This document shows positions 1-8,261 of a stretch of 64,000 bases of DNA, piece by piece (the stretch's first letter is position 1; each line of letters starts with the position of its first letter). A program made the position numbers and the translations under genes. Source of the DNA: Bacillota bacterium (GTDB lineage: Bacteria > Bacillota > Clostridia > Lachnospirales > Lachnospiraceae); NCBI GenBank assembly GCA_023398375.1, contig JAEWSH010000051.1:434001-498000 (forward strand), read 5' to 3'. The notes under the pieces were generated by a model that saw only the letters and a program-made list of their open reading frames with translations, was not told where the DNA came from and made no database searches.

Positions 1-1
1 T

Positions 2-301
2 GAATTGGCAAAGTCTGGTGATCAGGTCTGTAAAGATGCGATCGCAGGAATGTGTGAGACACTGGGATATGGAATTGCCAATATCTGTTGTGTGGTGAAC
101 CCGGAAGTAGTTGTTTTAGGTGGTGGTATCATGAAACAGCAGGAATACCTGCAGCCGTTGTTACAGGCAAGTTTAGGAAAATATCTGGTGGAACCTATCA
201 GACAGCATGTAAGACTTACGTTCGCGCAAAATGGCAATAGGGCTGGGATGATTGGTGCATTTTTTAATTTTCAGAAACGACAAGGGGAAATCAAAGAATG
301 A
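2..301 (+). CDS. ROK-family protein, C-terminal part (cut by window edge)
   Basis: About 99 codons of a ROK-family protein remain; the reading frame is open to the left edge, so the true start lies outside. The segment NPEVVVLGGGIM matches the glycine-rich strand near the C-terminus of ROK sugar kinases such as glucokinase or N-acetylmannosamine kinase. The ATP site and the zinc-binding cysteine motif would lie upstream, so a kinase cannot be told from a ROK repressor. Its stop overlaps the next start (ATGA), so it is translationally coupled to an RpiR regulator, a pairing common in amino-sugar operons. A kinase role is inference. Confidence 0.8.
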   Translation, partial: ELAKSGDQVCKDAIAGMCETLGYGIANICCVVNPEVVVLGGGIMKQQEYLQPLLQASLGKYLVEPIRQHVRLTFAQNGNRAGMIGAFFNFQKRQGEIKE

Positions 302-1119
302 AAGAATACGAGAAAAGTGTAATTCCTATGATTGAGTCCAATTATGAGAATCTTACATCAGTTGAAAAGACGATCGCAGATTTTTTTATTAATAATAAAG
401 AACTCAAAAATCTGGATGCCAAAAGTATTGCAGATTACCTGTATATATCAGAAGCATCTATTTCCAGATTTGCTAAAAAAATCGGTTTTTCCGGTTACCG
501 TGAATTTATCTATCATTATCAGGCCACTTTTCAGGAAGAAAAAATAGAAGTGGAAGAAGGAACCAAAGACGTACTCAATACCTATCAGGAATTGTTAAAT
601 AAGAGTTATAACCTGATAAATGAAGAACAGATGGATCGAATTACAAGGTTGATCTCAGGCAAGAAGAGAATCTATGTATATGGAGTCGGCAGTTCGGCGT
701 TGGTCGCCATGGAATTCAAAACGCGTTTCATGAGAATTGGTCTGGATGTGGAAGCAGTAACAGATTTTCACCTTTTGCTGATGAATGCGGTACGATTGCA
801 TAAGGATAGTCTGGTCATTGGAATCAGCATTAGTGGTGCTACCAAAGAAATCATCGATGCGCTGTATATGGCAAAAGAAAAAGGAGCGACTACTATATTC
901 ATTACCTCAAGAAATAATAATAAATTTCTGGAAGATTTTGACGAAGTGGTGTTGACAGCGGTAAAACAGAATCTGGAATATGGAAATGTGATCTCACCAC
1001 AGTTTCCGGCATTGGTCATTATTGATATTATCTATGCTAATTATCTGAAAGATGACAGGCGGAACAAAGAAGCAATCTATGATGCAACAATAGAACCAAT
1101 TATAGGAAGATATGTGTAG
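298..1119 (+). CDS. MurR/RpiR family transcriptional regulator
   Basis: A 273-residue protein with the RpiR layout. An N-terminal helix-turn-helix domain covers about residues 1-77, with the recognition segment SIADYLYISEASISRFAKK. A C-terminal SIS sugar-phosphate isomerase-like domain covers about 115-250, seen in RIYVYGVGSSALVA. RpiR proteins sense phosphosugars through the SIS domain and control sugar or amino-sugar catabolic genes. The start overlaps the stop of the ROK gene, so both are co-transcribed and the regulator probably controls that upstream operon. A 79-bp gap with a hairpin separates it from the following permease. Confidence 0.9.
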   Translation: MKEYEKSVIPMIESNYENLTSVEKTIADFFINNKELKNLDAKSIADYLYISEASISRFAKKIGFSGYREFIYHYQATFQEEKIEVEEGTKDVLNTYQELLNKSYNLINEEQMDRITRLISGKKRIYVYGVGSSALVAMEFKTRFMRIGLDVEAVTDFHLLLMNAVRLHKDSLVIGISISGATKEIIDALYMAKEKGATTIFITSRNNNKFLEDFDEVVLTAVKQNLEYGNVISPQFPALVIIDIIYANYLKDDRRNKEAIYDATIEPIIGRYV

Positions 1120-1145
1120 TTTAGATGGGGAAAAAATCGGTTTTC

Positions 1146-1167
1146 ATATCTGCAGACATGCAGATAT
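1146..1167 (+). terminator. Hairpin between RpiR gene and permease gene
   Basis: A perfect 9-bp inverted repeat (ATATCTGCA / TGCAGATAT) with a GACA loop lies 27 bp after the RpiR stop. It is followed by an A-rich, not T-rich, stretch, so it is a weak terminator on this strand. It could equally be an operator or RNA-processing site in front of the 1198-6701 operon. Confidence 0.4.
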
Positions 1168-1197
1168 AAAATAAATAAGAGAAAGAAGGAAGAGAAA

Positions 1198-2490
1198 ATG
1201 GGAAGTTTTTTAAATGTTCAGGTTATCTTGATTTTACTGGTTTTTATTGCAGGCATCGCTTTGATGATGACCAAAAAATTGCCAGCAATTTTAGCACTGC
1301 CATTATTAGGCATTATCATTGCGGCAATAGCAGGGGTTCCTTTTATGACACCTGAGAAAGAAGAAGGGCAGACGATTATGGCATTTGTTATTGCCAGTGG
1401 TGCTTCCAAACTGGCAGGAACAATTATTGCTACGATCTTCGGAGCCATATTCGCAAAGATCATCCAAAAACAAGGTATTTCAGATGAGATTATCCGAAAA
1501 GCTGCTGAACTGGCAGGAGATAAGCCAATGGCGATTGCAATCGTATTAACAGCAGCAACAGCTGTTATTTTTACGGCGATCAGCGGTGCAGGTCCGGTAA
1601 TCATGGTATCTACAATTGTGATTCCCCTTATGTTATCAGCAGGAATTGCGCCTACAGTGGCAGCAAGTCTGGTATTAATGGGTCTTAGCATCGGATTGAT
1701 CTTTAATGTTGCAAATTATCAGATGTACATAGATGTAATCGGCATGGACATGGAAGTGATTAAGTCAACATCACTTGTAATGGGAATCATCAGTATTGTT
1801 GTAACCATAGTTTACATTGTAATCAATGTAAACAGGAAGTCAGTAAGAAGCTCATGGGCAATGCCGGCAGAAGACAGGGATAGAAAGAGGGTAAATCCGA
1901 TCACACTGTTTACACCGCTGCTTCCTATTTTACTTGTCTTCTTATTCAAATTTAATGCAGAAACAAGCCTGCTTATTGCAATTGTTGTGACTGTTCTAAT
2001 TACCTCCCCGAAACAAACAGTTCAGATTATTTCAGGTGCAGCAGTAGAAGGAATTAAAGATGTAGCAGGTGTGATTGCATTAATGATCGGAATCGGTATC
2101 TTGTTAAATGGTGTTGCAGCAGAGGCAACAACAGCTTTGATGCAGCCTCTGATCAGTGCTATCTTACCGGCAAACCCTGTAGTATATGTGATTATATTTA
2201 CGATATTATCACCTTTGGCACTGTATCGTGGGCCTCTGAACATGTATGGACTTGGTTCAGGATTGGCAAATATTTTCCTTGCAGCTGGAACACTTAGTCC
2301 CGTAGCAGTTGGAATGGCATTAAGAAGTACCAGTGTTGTGCAGTGTATTTCAGATCCTACCAACACGCAGAATGTTATCGTGGCAGATTTTGCAAAAGTA
2401 GATGTAAATGATATTTTAAAATCAACCTTACCTTATACAGTAGTAATGGCATTTGGAATTTTGTTATATACAGCAATCTTTATTTTTTAA
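1198..2490 (+). CDS. Ion-transporter superfamily permease (GntP/CitMHS-like)
   Basis: A 430-residue, very hydrophobic protein with about 11-12 predicted membrane segments and no soluble domain. A charged cytoplasmic loop lies near the middle (about residues 205-235), and glycine/alanine-rich re-entrant-like segments such as AISGAGPVIMVST and SPLALYRGPLNMYG lie around residues 125 and 340. This architecture fits secondary carboxylate/gluconate transporters of the IT superfamily. A ribosome site (GAAGGAAGAG) precedes the ATG. It heads an operon with a hydantoinase/oxoprolinase, so it probably imports a cyclic amide or related carboxylate for that enzyme. The substrate is inferred from context only. 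Confidence 0.75.
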   Translation: MGSFLNVQVILILLVFIAGIALMMTKKLPAILALPLLGIIIAAIAGVPFMTPEKEEGQTIMAFVIASGASKLAGTIIATIFGAIFAKIIQKQGISDEIIRKAAELAGDKPMAIAIVLTAATAVIFTAISGAGPVIMVSTIVIPLMLSAGIAPTVAASLVLMGLSIGLIFNVANYQMYIDVIGMDMEVIKSTSLVMGIISIVVTIVYIVINVNRKSVRSSWAMPAEDRDRKRVNPITLFTPLLPILLVFLFKFNAETSLLIAIVVTVLITSPKQTVQIISGAAVEGIKDVAGVIALMIGIGILLNGVAAEATTALMQPLISAILPANPVVYVIIFTILSPLALYRGPLNMYGLGSGLANIFLAAGTLSPVAVGMALRSTSVVQCISDPTNTQNVIVADFAKVDVNDILKSTLPYTVVMAFGILLYTAIFIF

Positions 2491-2504
2491 TGAAATATAG
2501 TAAG

Positions 2505-2533
2505 CAGAAGGCTGTTCTTGCGACAGCCTTCTG
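2505..2533 (+). terminator. Intercistronic hairpin after permease gene
   Basis: A perfect 11-bp stem (CAGAAGGCTGT / ACAGCCTTCTG) with a 7-nt loop starts 15 bp after the permease stop. No U-tract follows and the next ribosome site is only a few bases downstream. It is better read as an mRNA stabiliser or partial terminator that sets the ratio of permease to enzyme than as an operon end. Confidence 0.5.
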
Positions 2534-2558
2534 TAATGAATAGGAAGGAAACAGGCAG

Positions 2559-4706
2559 ATGGGAAGAAAAGTAAGAATTGGTATTGATGTAGGAGGAACT
2601 TTTACAGATGCCGTTGTAATAGATAATCAGACATATGAAGTAATTGCAAAAGAAAAAGTACCAACAACTCATCATGCAGACAAGGGTGTCGCACAAGGGA
2701 TTGTTGAAGCAATAGATAAAGTATTGGAAAAGAATTCCATTGATCCTGGTGATGTCATCTTTATTGCACATGGCACCACACAAGCAACAAATGCATTATT
2801 GGAGGGTGATGTTGCAAAAGTCGGAATTATCGGAATGGGAACCGGTGCGGAAGGAATCAGAGCAAAGGGAGAAACAAAAGTCGGAGATATTCTTCTGGCA
2901 TCAGAGAAGTACCTTTACACAAAACATACCTTTATGGATTCTGCGGCTTTAGATGAACAGAATATTAAGAAATCAATCAGTGAATTAAAGAAGGAAGGGG
3001 CAGAAGTAATTGTTGCTTCGGAGGCTTATTCTGTAGATAATCCTGATCATGAAAAGAAAGTGATTGAAATATCCAATCAAGAAAATATGCTTGCGACCGG
3101 AGGATATGAAATTTCACAATTATATGGATTACAGGCCAGAACCAGAACAGCAGTTGTAAATGCAGCATTAATTCCTAAGATGATGGAGACGGCAAATATG
3201 ACAGAAGATGCCGTGAAAGAATCAGGGATTAAGAAACCACTTATGATAATGAGATGTGACGGAGGTGTCATGAGTGTGGATGAAGTCAGAAAACGCCCAA
3301 TTCTGACAATGCTGTCAGGTTTGGCTGCCGGGGTTGCCGGAGCGCTGATGTATGAAAAGATTACAGATGGAATTTTTCTTGAAGTTGGTGGAACATCTAC
3401 GGATATTTCAGCGATCAAAGATGGTAAGGTCATGATAAAGAATGCACAGGTAGGAGGTCACAAATTATATCTGACTTCTCTGGATGTACGTACACTTGGA
3501 ATCGCCGGTGGAAGCATGATTGTTGTGGAAAATAAAAAAATTACAGATGTAGGGCCGCGTTCTGCACACATTGCGGAGAAGGAATACGAAGTATTTGCAA
3601 CTTTAGATAGGATGGTAGATCCAAAACTGAAACTGATTGCTCCAAGAGAGGATGATCAGGCGAATTATGCAGTTGTTTTTTGTAAGACCGAAGAAAGCTT
3701 TGCACTGACACTTGCAGGTGCCGCAAATATACTTGGATATGTACCAAAGGATGATTATGCATATGGCAATATTGAGGCCGCAAAGATAGCATGGAAAGCA
3801 TTGGCAGATGAGATAGGAATTTCCGTGGAAGAGGCATGTAAACAGGCTATGGATATCGCAATGGATAAAATCAGGTTGATTGTTGAAGATCTTATAAAAG
3901 ACTATGATCTGAATCGAAATCTCATTTATCTGGTGGGGGGTGGTGGTTCTGCAGCTGTAGTTACGCCATATCTTTCAGAGAAAATGGAAATCAGACAGCG
4001 GATTGCCAGGAATGCACCATATATTTCGACGATTGGGGTGTCCCTTGCGCTTGTCAGAGAGCAGGTCGAGAGGAATGTTGCAAATCCGACAGAAGAAGAT
4101 ATCAGGAAGATACGCAGCGATGTTATGGAAGTTATTACAAAAGCAGGAGCAAATCCTCAGACTGTGGAGATTTCTATTGAAATTGACAGCCAGAAAAATA
4201 TATTGCGTGCAGTAGCCACTGGTGCGACGGAACTTAGGACAAAAGAAAGGAATGCACAGGCAAAAACAGAAGCGGAGCTGCTTTCCATTATACAAGAGGC
4301 AGTGCAGGCAGACCTCAGTGAAATAAAGGAGGCAGGGCATGCGGGAAGATGGCATGCATATGAAGTGAATAAGGTGAAAAGATACTTTTTTGGAATTTTA
4401 AAAAAGAGAACAAATATGGTTCGTATCATTGATGAGGAAGGTGTTATCCGTTTGCAAAAAGACAATGCCAGAATTCAGGTAACACGTAAAAATCAGTTAC
4501 ATTCTGTTTTTGAGGATTTTATAGATGAGATGACACAATACACAGACGCAGGAGCAACACTGCCAAAAACATATCTGTACTTTAAGCAAAAGGCATTGGA
4601 TCTAAGTGGTGTGATAAATAAAGAACAATTACTTTCTTTGGCTGAGATGGAACTAGAGTTTGCTGAAGATGAGTGTAATATTATCGTAGCGGCTGCAAAG
4701 GATTGA
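2559..4706 (+). CDS. Hydantoinase/oxoprolinase family protein (HyuA-like)
   Basis: A 715-residue protein with the actin-like ATPase fold of hydantoinase/5-oxoprolinase A subunits. The N-terminal phosphate loop DVGGTFTD is at residues 10-17, HGTTQATNALLEG is near 70-82, a second phosphate loop EVGGTSTD is at 275-282, and LVGGGGSA is near 458. Family members open cyclic amides (hydantoins, 5-oxoproline, N-methylhydantoin) with ATP. No HyuB/oxoprolinase B subunit is nearby, so this one may act alone. About 200 residues follow the recognisable HyuA core and carry no motif I recognise. The next gene begins 4 bp after the stop. The substrate cannot be told from sequence. Confidence 0.85.
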   Translation: MGRKVRIGIDVGGTFTDAVVIDNQTYEVIAKEKVPTTHHADKGVAQGIVEAIDKVLEKNSIDPGDVIFIAHGTTQATNALLEGDVAKVGIIGMGTGAEGIRAKGETKVGDILLASEKYLYTKHTFMDSAALDEQNIKKSISELKKEGAEVIVASEAYSVDNPDHEKKVIEISNQENMLATGGYEISQLYGLQARTRTAVVNAALIPKMMETANMTEDAVKESGIKKPLMIMRCDGGVMSVDEVRKRPILTMLSGLAAGVAGALMYEKITDGIFLEVGGTSTDISAIKDGKVMIKNAQVGGHKLYLTSLDVRTLGIAGGSMIVVENKKITDVGPRSAHIAEKEYEVFATLDRMVDPKLKLIAPREDDQANYAVVFCKTEESFALTLAGAANILGYVPKDDYAYGNIEAAKIAWKALADEIGISVEEACKQAMDIAMDKIRLIVEDLIKDYDLNRNLIYLVGGGGSAAVVTPYLSEKMEIRQRIARNAPYISTIGVSLALVREQVERNVANPTEEDIRKIRSDVMEVITKAGANPQTVEISIEIDSQKNILRAVATGATELRTKERNAQAKTEAELLSIIQEAVQADLSEIKEAGHAGRWHAYEVNKVKRYFFGILKKRTNMVRIIDEEGVIRLQKDNARIQVTRKNQLHSVFEDFIDEMTQYTDAGATLPKTYLYFKQKALDLSGVINKEQLLSLAEMELEFAEDECNIIVAAAKD

Positions 4707-4710
4707 GTGT

Positions 4711-5364
4711 ATGTTAAAATGGAACCAGATATCAGATGAAGTGATGGGATATTGTGATTTAAAAGAAGATCCTATGTTTCACAAAATAGAGAACATAGAA
4801 TTCTATATCAGAGAAAGTTTTGCGATTGCGGAAAGAACTGTAAAGCAATATGAGGATCGAGATTTATTAGCCATTTTACAGCAATATCATGTACAAATTT
4901 GTTATCATGAGGACTCTGGTAAAAATGAGATGACTTTTTCACAGATCCAGTCTCAGATATATTATGACAAAAATTGTAAAATCATTGATCTTTACCTGCC
5001 ATGCATTCGGGAAAAAATGAATGCGCTTGAACAGTATGGGTATCAGATGTCATTTGAGGAATTGTTGAAAATGCATATCGCACATGAATTTTATCATTTC
5101 CATGAATATGAGAATGATAAAAGAACATATGAAATGCTTCCAAAAGTGAATGATAAAATCATGCGCGTAATAAGCAGAAGCGCAACTGTCCATAGAAGCA
5201 GTGAGATAGCAGCGCACAGATTTGCACAGATCATAACAAAAGCTCCGCTGCATCCTAAATTAATGGATTATATGTATCTGATTAAAAAAGGAATTTATCA
5301 GGAAAATGAAGTATTTGATATTTTTTTGGATGCGGAAGAAGCATTTCGGGGAGGAACAAGATGA
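4711..5364 (+). CDS. IrrE/ImmA-like zinc metallopeptidase-type protein
   Basis: A 217-residue soluble protein with no signal peptide. It carries HEFYH at residues 125-129 (HExxH zinc motif) and a downstream SEIAAHRFA block with Glu165. This is the arrangement of the ImmA/IrrE peptidase family, where the second-block Glu is the third zinc ligand and is followed by a helix ending in FA. Family members cleave regulators or act as intracellular proteases. Here there is no helix-turn-helix partner. It sits between a hydantoinase and an FAD oxidoreductase, with 4-bp and ATGA junctions, so it is a true operon member. Substrate unknown; it might process an operon enzyme or be a non-peptidase hydrolase. 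Confidence 0.65.
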   Translation: MLKWNQISDEVMGYCDLKEDPMFHKIENIEFYIRESFAIAERTVKQYEDRDLLAILQQYHVQICYHEDSGKNEMTFSQIQSQIYYDKNCKIIDLYLPCIREKMNALEQYGYQMSFEELLKMHIAHEFYHFHEYENDKRTYEMLPKVNDKIMRVISRSATVHRSSEIAAHRFAQIITKAPLHPKLMDYMYLIKKGIYQENEVFDIFLDAEEAFRGGTR

Positions 5365-6701
5365 GCAATATCAGGTATGAAAATGAAGAAATAAAAGTTA
5401 TTGGTGAATACGATACAGTAATTGTTGGCGGAGGAACGGCAGGTGCATCAGCAGGTATTAGTGCTGCAAAGGGCGGTAACCGCACTTTGATTATTGAAAA
5501 ATACGGTATGCTGGGAGGAAGTCAGACAAATGCACTCGTATGCCCGATGATGCCCTCTTATGTAACACACTTGAATAATTTTTATGAAATCGAAGAGAGA
5601 TTGCAGGAAAAGGGCAATAAAACGAGAGATCAGATAGGGGAATATGTTTGGTTCAGCGCAGAAACCATGTCGGTGGTACTGGAGGAACTATATCTGTCTT
5701 ATGGAGGCAGGATACTGTATGATGCCGCTTTCATAGATTGTATAAAGTCTAATAACAGGATTAGCGCCATTCTGGTCATGACGGTAGAAGGAATTGCGGC
5801 AATCAAGGGGAGAACTTTTATTGATGCCAGCGGAGATGCCATCCTGACCAGAAGTGCAGGTGTTCCTGTTTCACATGGAGATGAGGAGGGAAATAATCAG
5901 ATGAGTTCACTCCGGTTCGAAATGGCAGGAATCGATGTGGAAAAATACCGGCAGTATTGTTTATCTCAGCAGGATCAATTTTCACCTTTAACAGAAGGAT
6001 ATTTTTTTGAATCAGCTATGGTAGCGGGAAAAGAATTTAAATTAGAACCACTTTTCAGGAAAGGTTTGGAGGAAGGCATTCTGCAGGAAGCAGATTTAAG
6101 ATATTATCAATGTTTTTCCATTCCCGGGAAGGAAGGGTGTATGAGTTTTAATTGTCCGCATATAGGAGCACTTCGAAAAAATACTGGTATGTTTGCCCGT
6201 TCGGAAGCAATGACGGAAGGTAGAAAAATGATTCAGAGACTGGTGAAATTCTTAAATTCTTATATGCCGGGCTTTGAGCATGCATATCTTGCACAGGCAG
6301 CAAATATGCTGGGCGTCAGAGAGTCATATCGATTGGTTGGGAAATATATCTTATCAGAAGAAGATTATAGTAATCGTTCAAGATTTGATGATGCAATTGC
6401 AAAGGGCGACTGGTATATTGATGTGCACTCGGCAAGTAAAGGGCTGGTGCATAAGGACAAATATCAAAAAGGTGAATATTATGAGATTCCTTATCGTGCA
6501 TTACTATGTAACGAGGTGGAAAACCTGATTGTTGCCGGAAGATGTATCTCCACAACCTTTTTGATGCAAGCCAGCATTAGAATACAACCTACTGTAATTG
6601 ATATAGGAGAATCCGCTGGAAAGGCATCTGTATATGCCAGAATGAATGATACACAGGTGGGACAGATGGATGGAAAAAAATTAAATGGTATGCACTTGTG
6701 A
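5361..6701 (+). CDS. FAD-dependent oxidoreductase (FAD_oxidored family)
   Basis: A 446-residue flavoprotein. The Rossmann dinucleotide motif VGGGTAGAS lies at about residues 22-30, followed by a strand ending in an acidic residue (TLIIEKYG). The second FAD-contact region is GRTFIDASGDAILTRSAG, and the C-terminal segment NLIVAGRCISTTFLMQASIR is typical of the FAD_oxidored group that includes thiazole-biosynthesis-like and tricarballylate-type oxidases. The start overlaps the previous stop (ATGA), so translation is coupled. It likely oxidises or reduces the substrate or product of the hydantoinase step. That role is inference from the operon. Confidence 0.8.
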   Translation: MSNIRYENEEIKVIGEYDTVIVGGGTAGASAGISAAKGGNRTLIIEKYGMLGGSQTNALVCPMMPSYVTHLNNFYEIEERLQEKGNKTRDQIGEYVWFSAETMSVVLEELYLSYGGRILYDAAFIDCIKSNNRISAILVMTVEGIAAIKGRTFIDASGDAILTRSAGVPVSHGDEEGNNQMSSLRFEMAGIDVEKYRQYCLSQQDQFSPLTEGYFFESAMVAGKEFKLEPLFRKGLEEGILQEADLRYYQCFSIPGKEGCMSFNCPHIGALRKNTGMFARSEAMTEGRKMIQRLVKFLNSYMPGFEHAYLAQAANMLGVRESYRLVGKYILSEEDYSNRSRFDDAIAKGDWYIDVHSASKGLVHKDKYQKGEYYEIPYRALLCNEVENLIVAGRCISTTFLMQASIRIQPTVIDIGESAGKASVYARMNDTQVGQMDGKKLNGMHL

Positions 6702-6765
6702 TGCCGCTATAGCCAAAGTATAAAAAATAGTAAAAAGCTACCGTATCCAATAATTAATGATGACT

Positions 6766-6800
6766 GAAAGCCGCGTGAACTCTATGTTTTCGCGGCTTTC
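6766..6800 (+). terminator. Hairpin after the hydantoinase operon
   Basis: A perfect 10-bp inverted repeat (GAAAGCCGCG / CGCGGCTTTC) with a 15-nt loop lies 65 bp after the FAD oxidoreductase stop and about 100 bp before the dihydrouridine synthase gene. There is no T-run. Its position supports an operon end, with moderate confidence as a terminator. Confidence 0.5.
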
Positions 6801-6903
6801 GCATATCCACGTTTACCAATATGTTGAGGGATTGATTTGTTGAGATAAATAACTGATAATAGAGAAAGAATTTTAAAATAAAGCGAACAGGAGATTTATA
6901 AAG

Positions 6904-7827
6904 ATGAAATTTTACATGGCACCAATGGAAGGCGTTACAGGGTATCTTTATCGAAATGCATATCAGTCCTGTTTCGGACACGTAGAAAAGTATTTTGCTC
7001 CTTTTATTGTAGCAAGTGAACACCGGACAATGTCAAAAAGAGAAATGAATGATATCCTGCCGGAAAATAATGAAGGATTGACAGTAGTACCACAAATATT
7101 GACCAATAAGTCAGCAGACTTTATCAGTACTGCGGAAAGCATCCAGAAGTTAGGGTATAAGGAAATTAATCTGAATCTGGGATGTCCGTCAGGGACGGTG
7201 GTGGCTAAAGGAAAAGGTGCAGGATTTCTTGCAAGACCGGATGCACTTGATTCATTTTTGGAAGATATCTTTGCAAAGCTTTCTGTAAAAATTTCGATTA
7301 AAACCAGAATCGGAAAGGTAGATCCGGAGGAATTTTATGAATTAATTGAAATTTTTAACCACTATCCGATAAAGGAGCTTACCATTCATCCGAGAATACA
7401 GACAGACTATTATAAGAACAAACCAAATTGGGATGTTTTCAAAGATGCATTGTCTTTAAGTAAAAATCCCATTTGTTATAATGGGGATATTTTTACCATG
7501 GAGGACTATGAGCATTTTACAAGTAAGTTTCCGGGTGTAGATACGATTATGCTGGGACGCGGGATTATCAGAAATCCGTTTCTGATCAATCAGATTCTTA
7601 ACAATGTGGAAATTGATATGTTGAAGCTAAAATTATTCCATGACAGGATTTATCAGGAGTATACGAAGATATTATTTGGAGACAGAAATATTCTCTTCAA
7701 AATGAAGGAACTTTGGGTTTATATGATAGAATTATTTCCTGATAGCCATAAAGAATTAAAGCAGATCAAAAAATCACAAAGGCTGTCAGATTATGAGACT
7801 GCAGTAGCAGCGTTATTTAGGAAATAG
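6904..7827 (+). CDS. tRNA-dihydrouridine synthase family protein
   Basis: A 307-residue FMN enzyme of the Dus family, which reduces uridine in tRNA D-loops using NADPH. It shows the N-terminal MAPMEGVTG flavin-site motif (residues 5-13) and NLGCPSG with the catalytic Cys94. KTRIG and the phosphate-binding IMLGRGIIRNPFL near residue 220 follow in Dus order. The length fits short bacterial Dus proteins, nearest to the DusC-like subgroup. It stands alone, with hairpins on both sides. The exact target position is not predictable. Confidence 0.9.
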   Translation: MKFYMAPMEGVTGYLYRNAYQSCFGHVEKYFAPFIVASEHRTMSKREMNDILPENNEGLTVVPQILTNKSADFISTAESIQKLGYKEINLNLGCPSGTVVAKGKGAGFLARPDALDSFLEDIFAKLSVKISIKTRIGKVDPEEFYELIEIFNHYPIKELTIHPRIQTDYYKNKPNWDVFKDALSLSKNPICYNGDIFTMEDYEHFTSKFPGVDTIMLGRGIIRNPFLINQILNNVEIDMLKLKLFHDRIYQEYTKILFGDRNILFKMKELWVYMIELFPDSHKELKQIKKSQRLSDYETAVAALFRK

Positions 7828-7830
7828 TGT

Positions 7831-7858
7831 GAGAAGAAGCCGCAAGCGTCTTCTTCTC
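7831..7858 (+). terminator. Terminator-like hairpin after dihydrouridine synthase
   Basis: A 9-bp stem (GAGAAGAAG / CTTCTTCTC) with a 10-nt loop lies directly after the stop codon. Only a weak T-rich tail follows. The position right after the gene and the stem strength support a terminator. Confidence 0.55.
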
Positions 7859-7975
7859 CCTGATTATTTGCGCTGCCAGTGGCCGCATGTCATGAAGCGT
7901 AACGAGAAATATGCACAGAATATTAGATAGATTTTAGTGCACAATAACAGTTTCATTGAATCAGTAATAAATGAA

Positions 7976-8005
7976 TTGACATTATAAATATAAGTAGCCT
8001 ATAAT
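7976..8005 (+). promoter_or_regulatory. Sigma-A promoter of the arabinoside transport cluster
   Basis: TTGACA (7976-7981) and TATAAT (8000-8005) are both exact consensus hexamers, 18 bp apart, in the 434-bp gap before the binding-protein gene. Just downstream are a direct repeat of GAGTAC (near 8014-8027), a 13-bp palindrome TACTATAATAGTA (8174-8186) and an inverted repeat AAGTAA-AGG-TTACTT (8203-8217). These are candidate operators for the LacI-type regulator at 13014. The 5' leader would be about 250 nt long. Confidence 0.75.
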
Positions 8006-8261
8006 AATCAAAAGAGTACACGAGTACGCACTAAGAAAATAAAGGTTTCCGATACTCTTTTAAGAACGTAATTATTACATAATGCAAATAAAAATATAGA
8101 AAGGAGGATAAAAGAAAATATCCCGACGATTCGTTCCCTGGCAGGAGTTTTAATGAATCATCAAGATATTCGCTACTATAATAGTAAAACATTTGCATAT
8201 AAAAGTAAAGGTTACTTCTTTTGAAACTTACTTTAAACAATAATTTTTTGGGAGGTAATAC

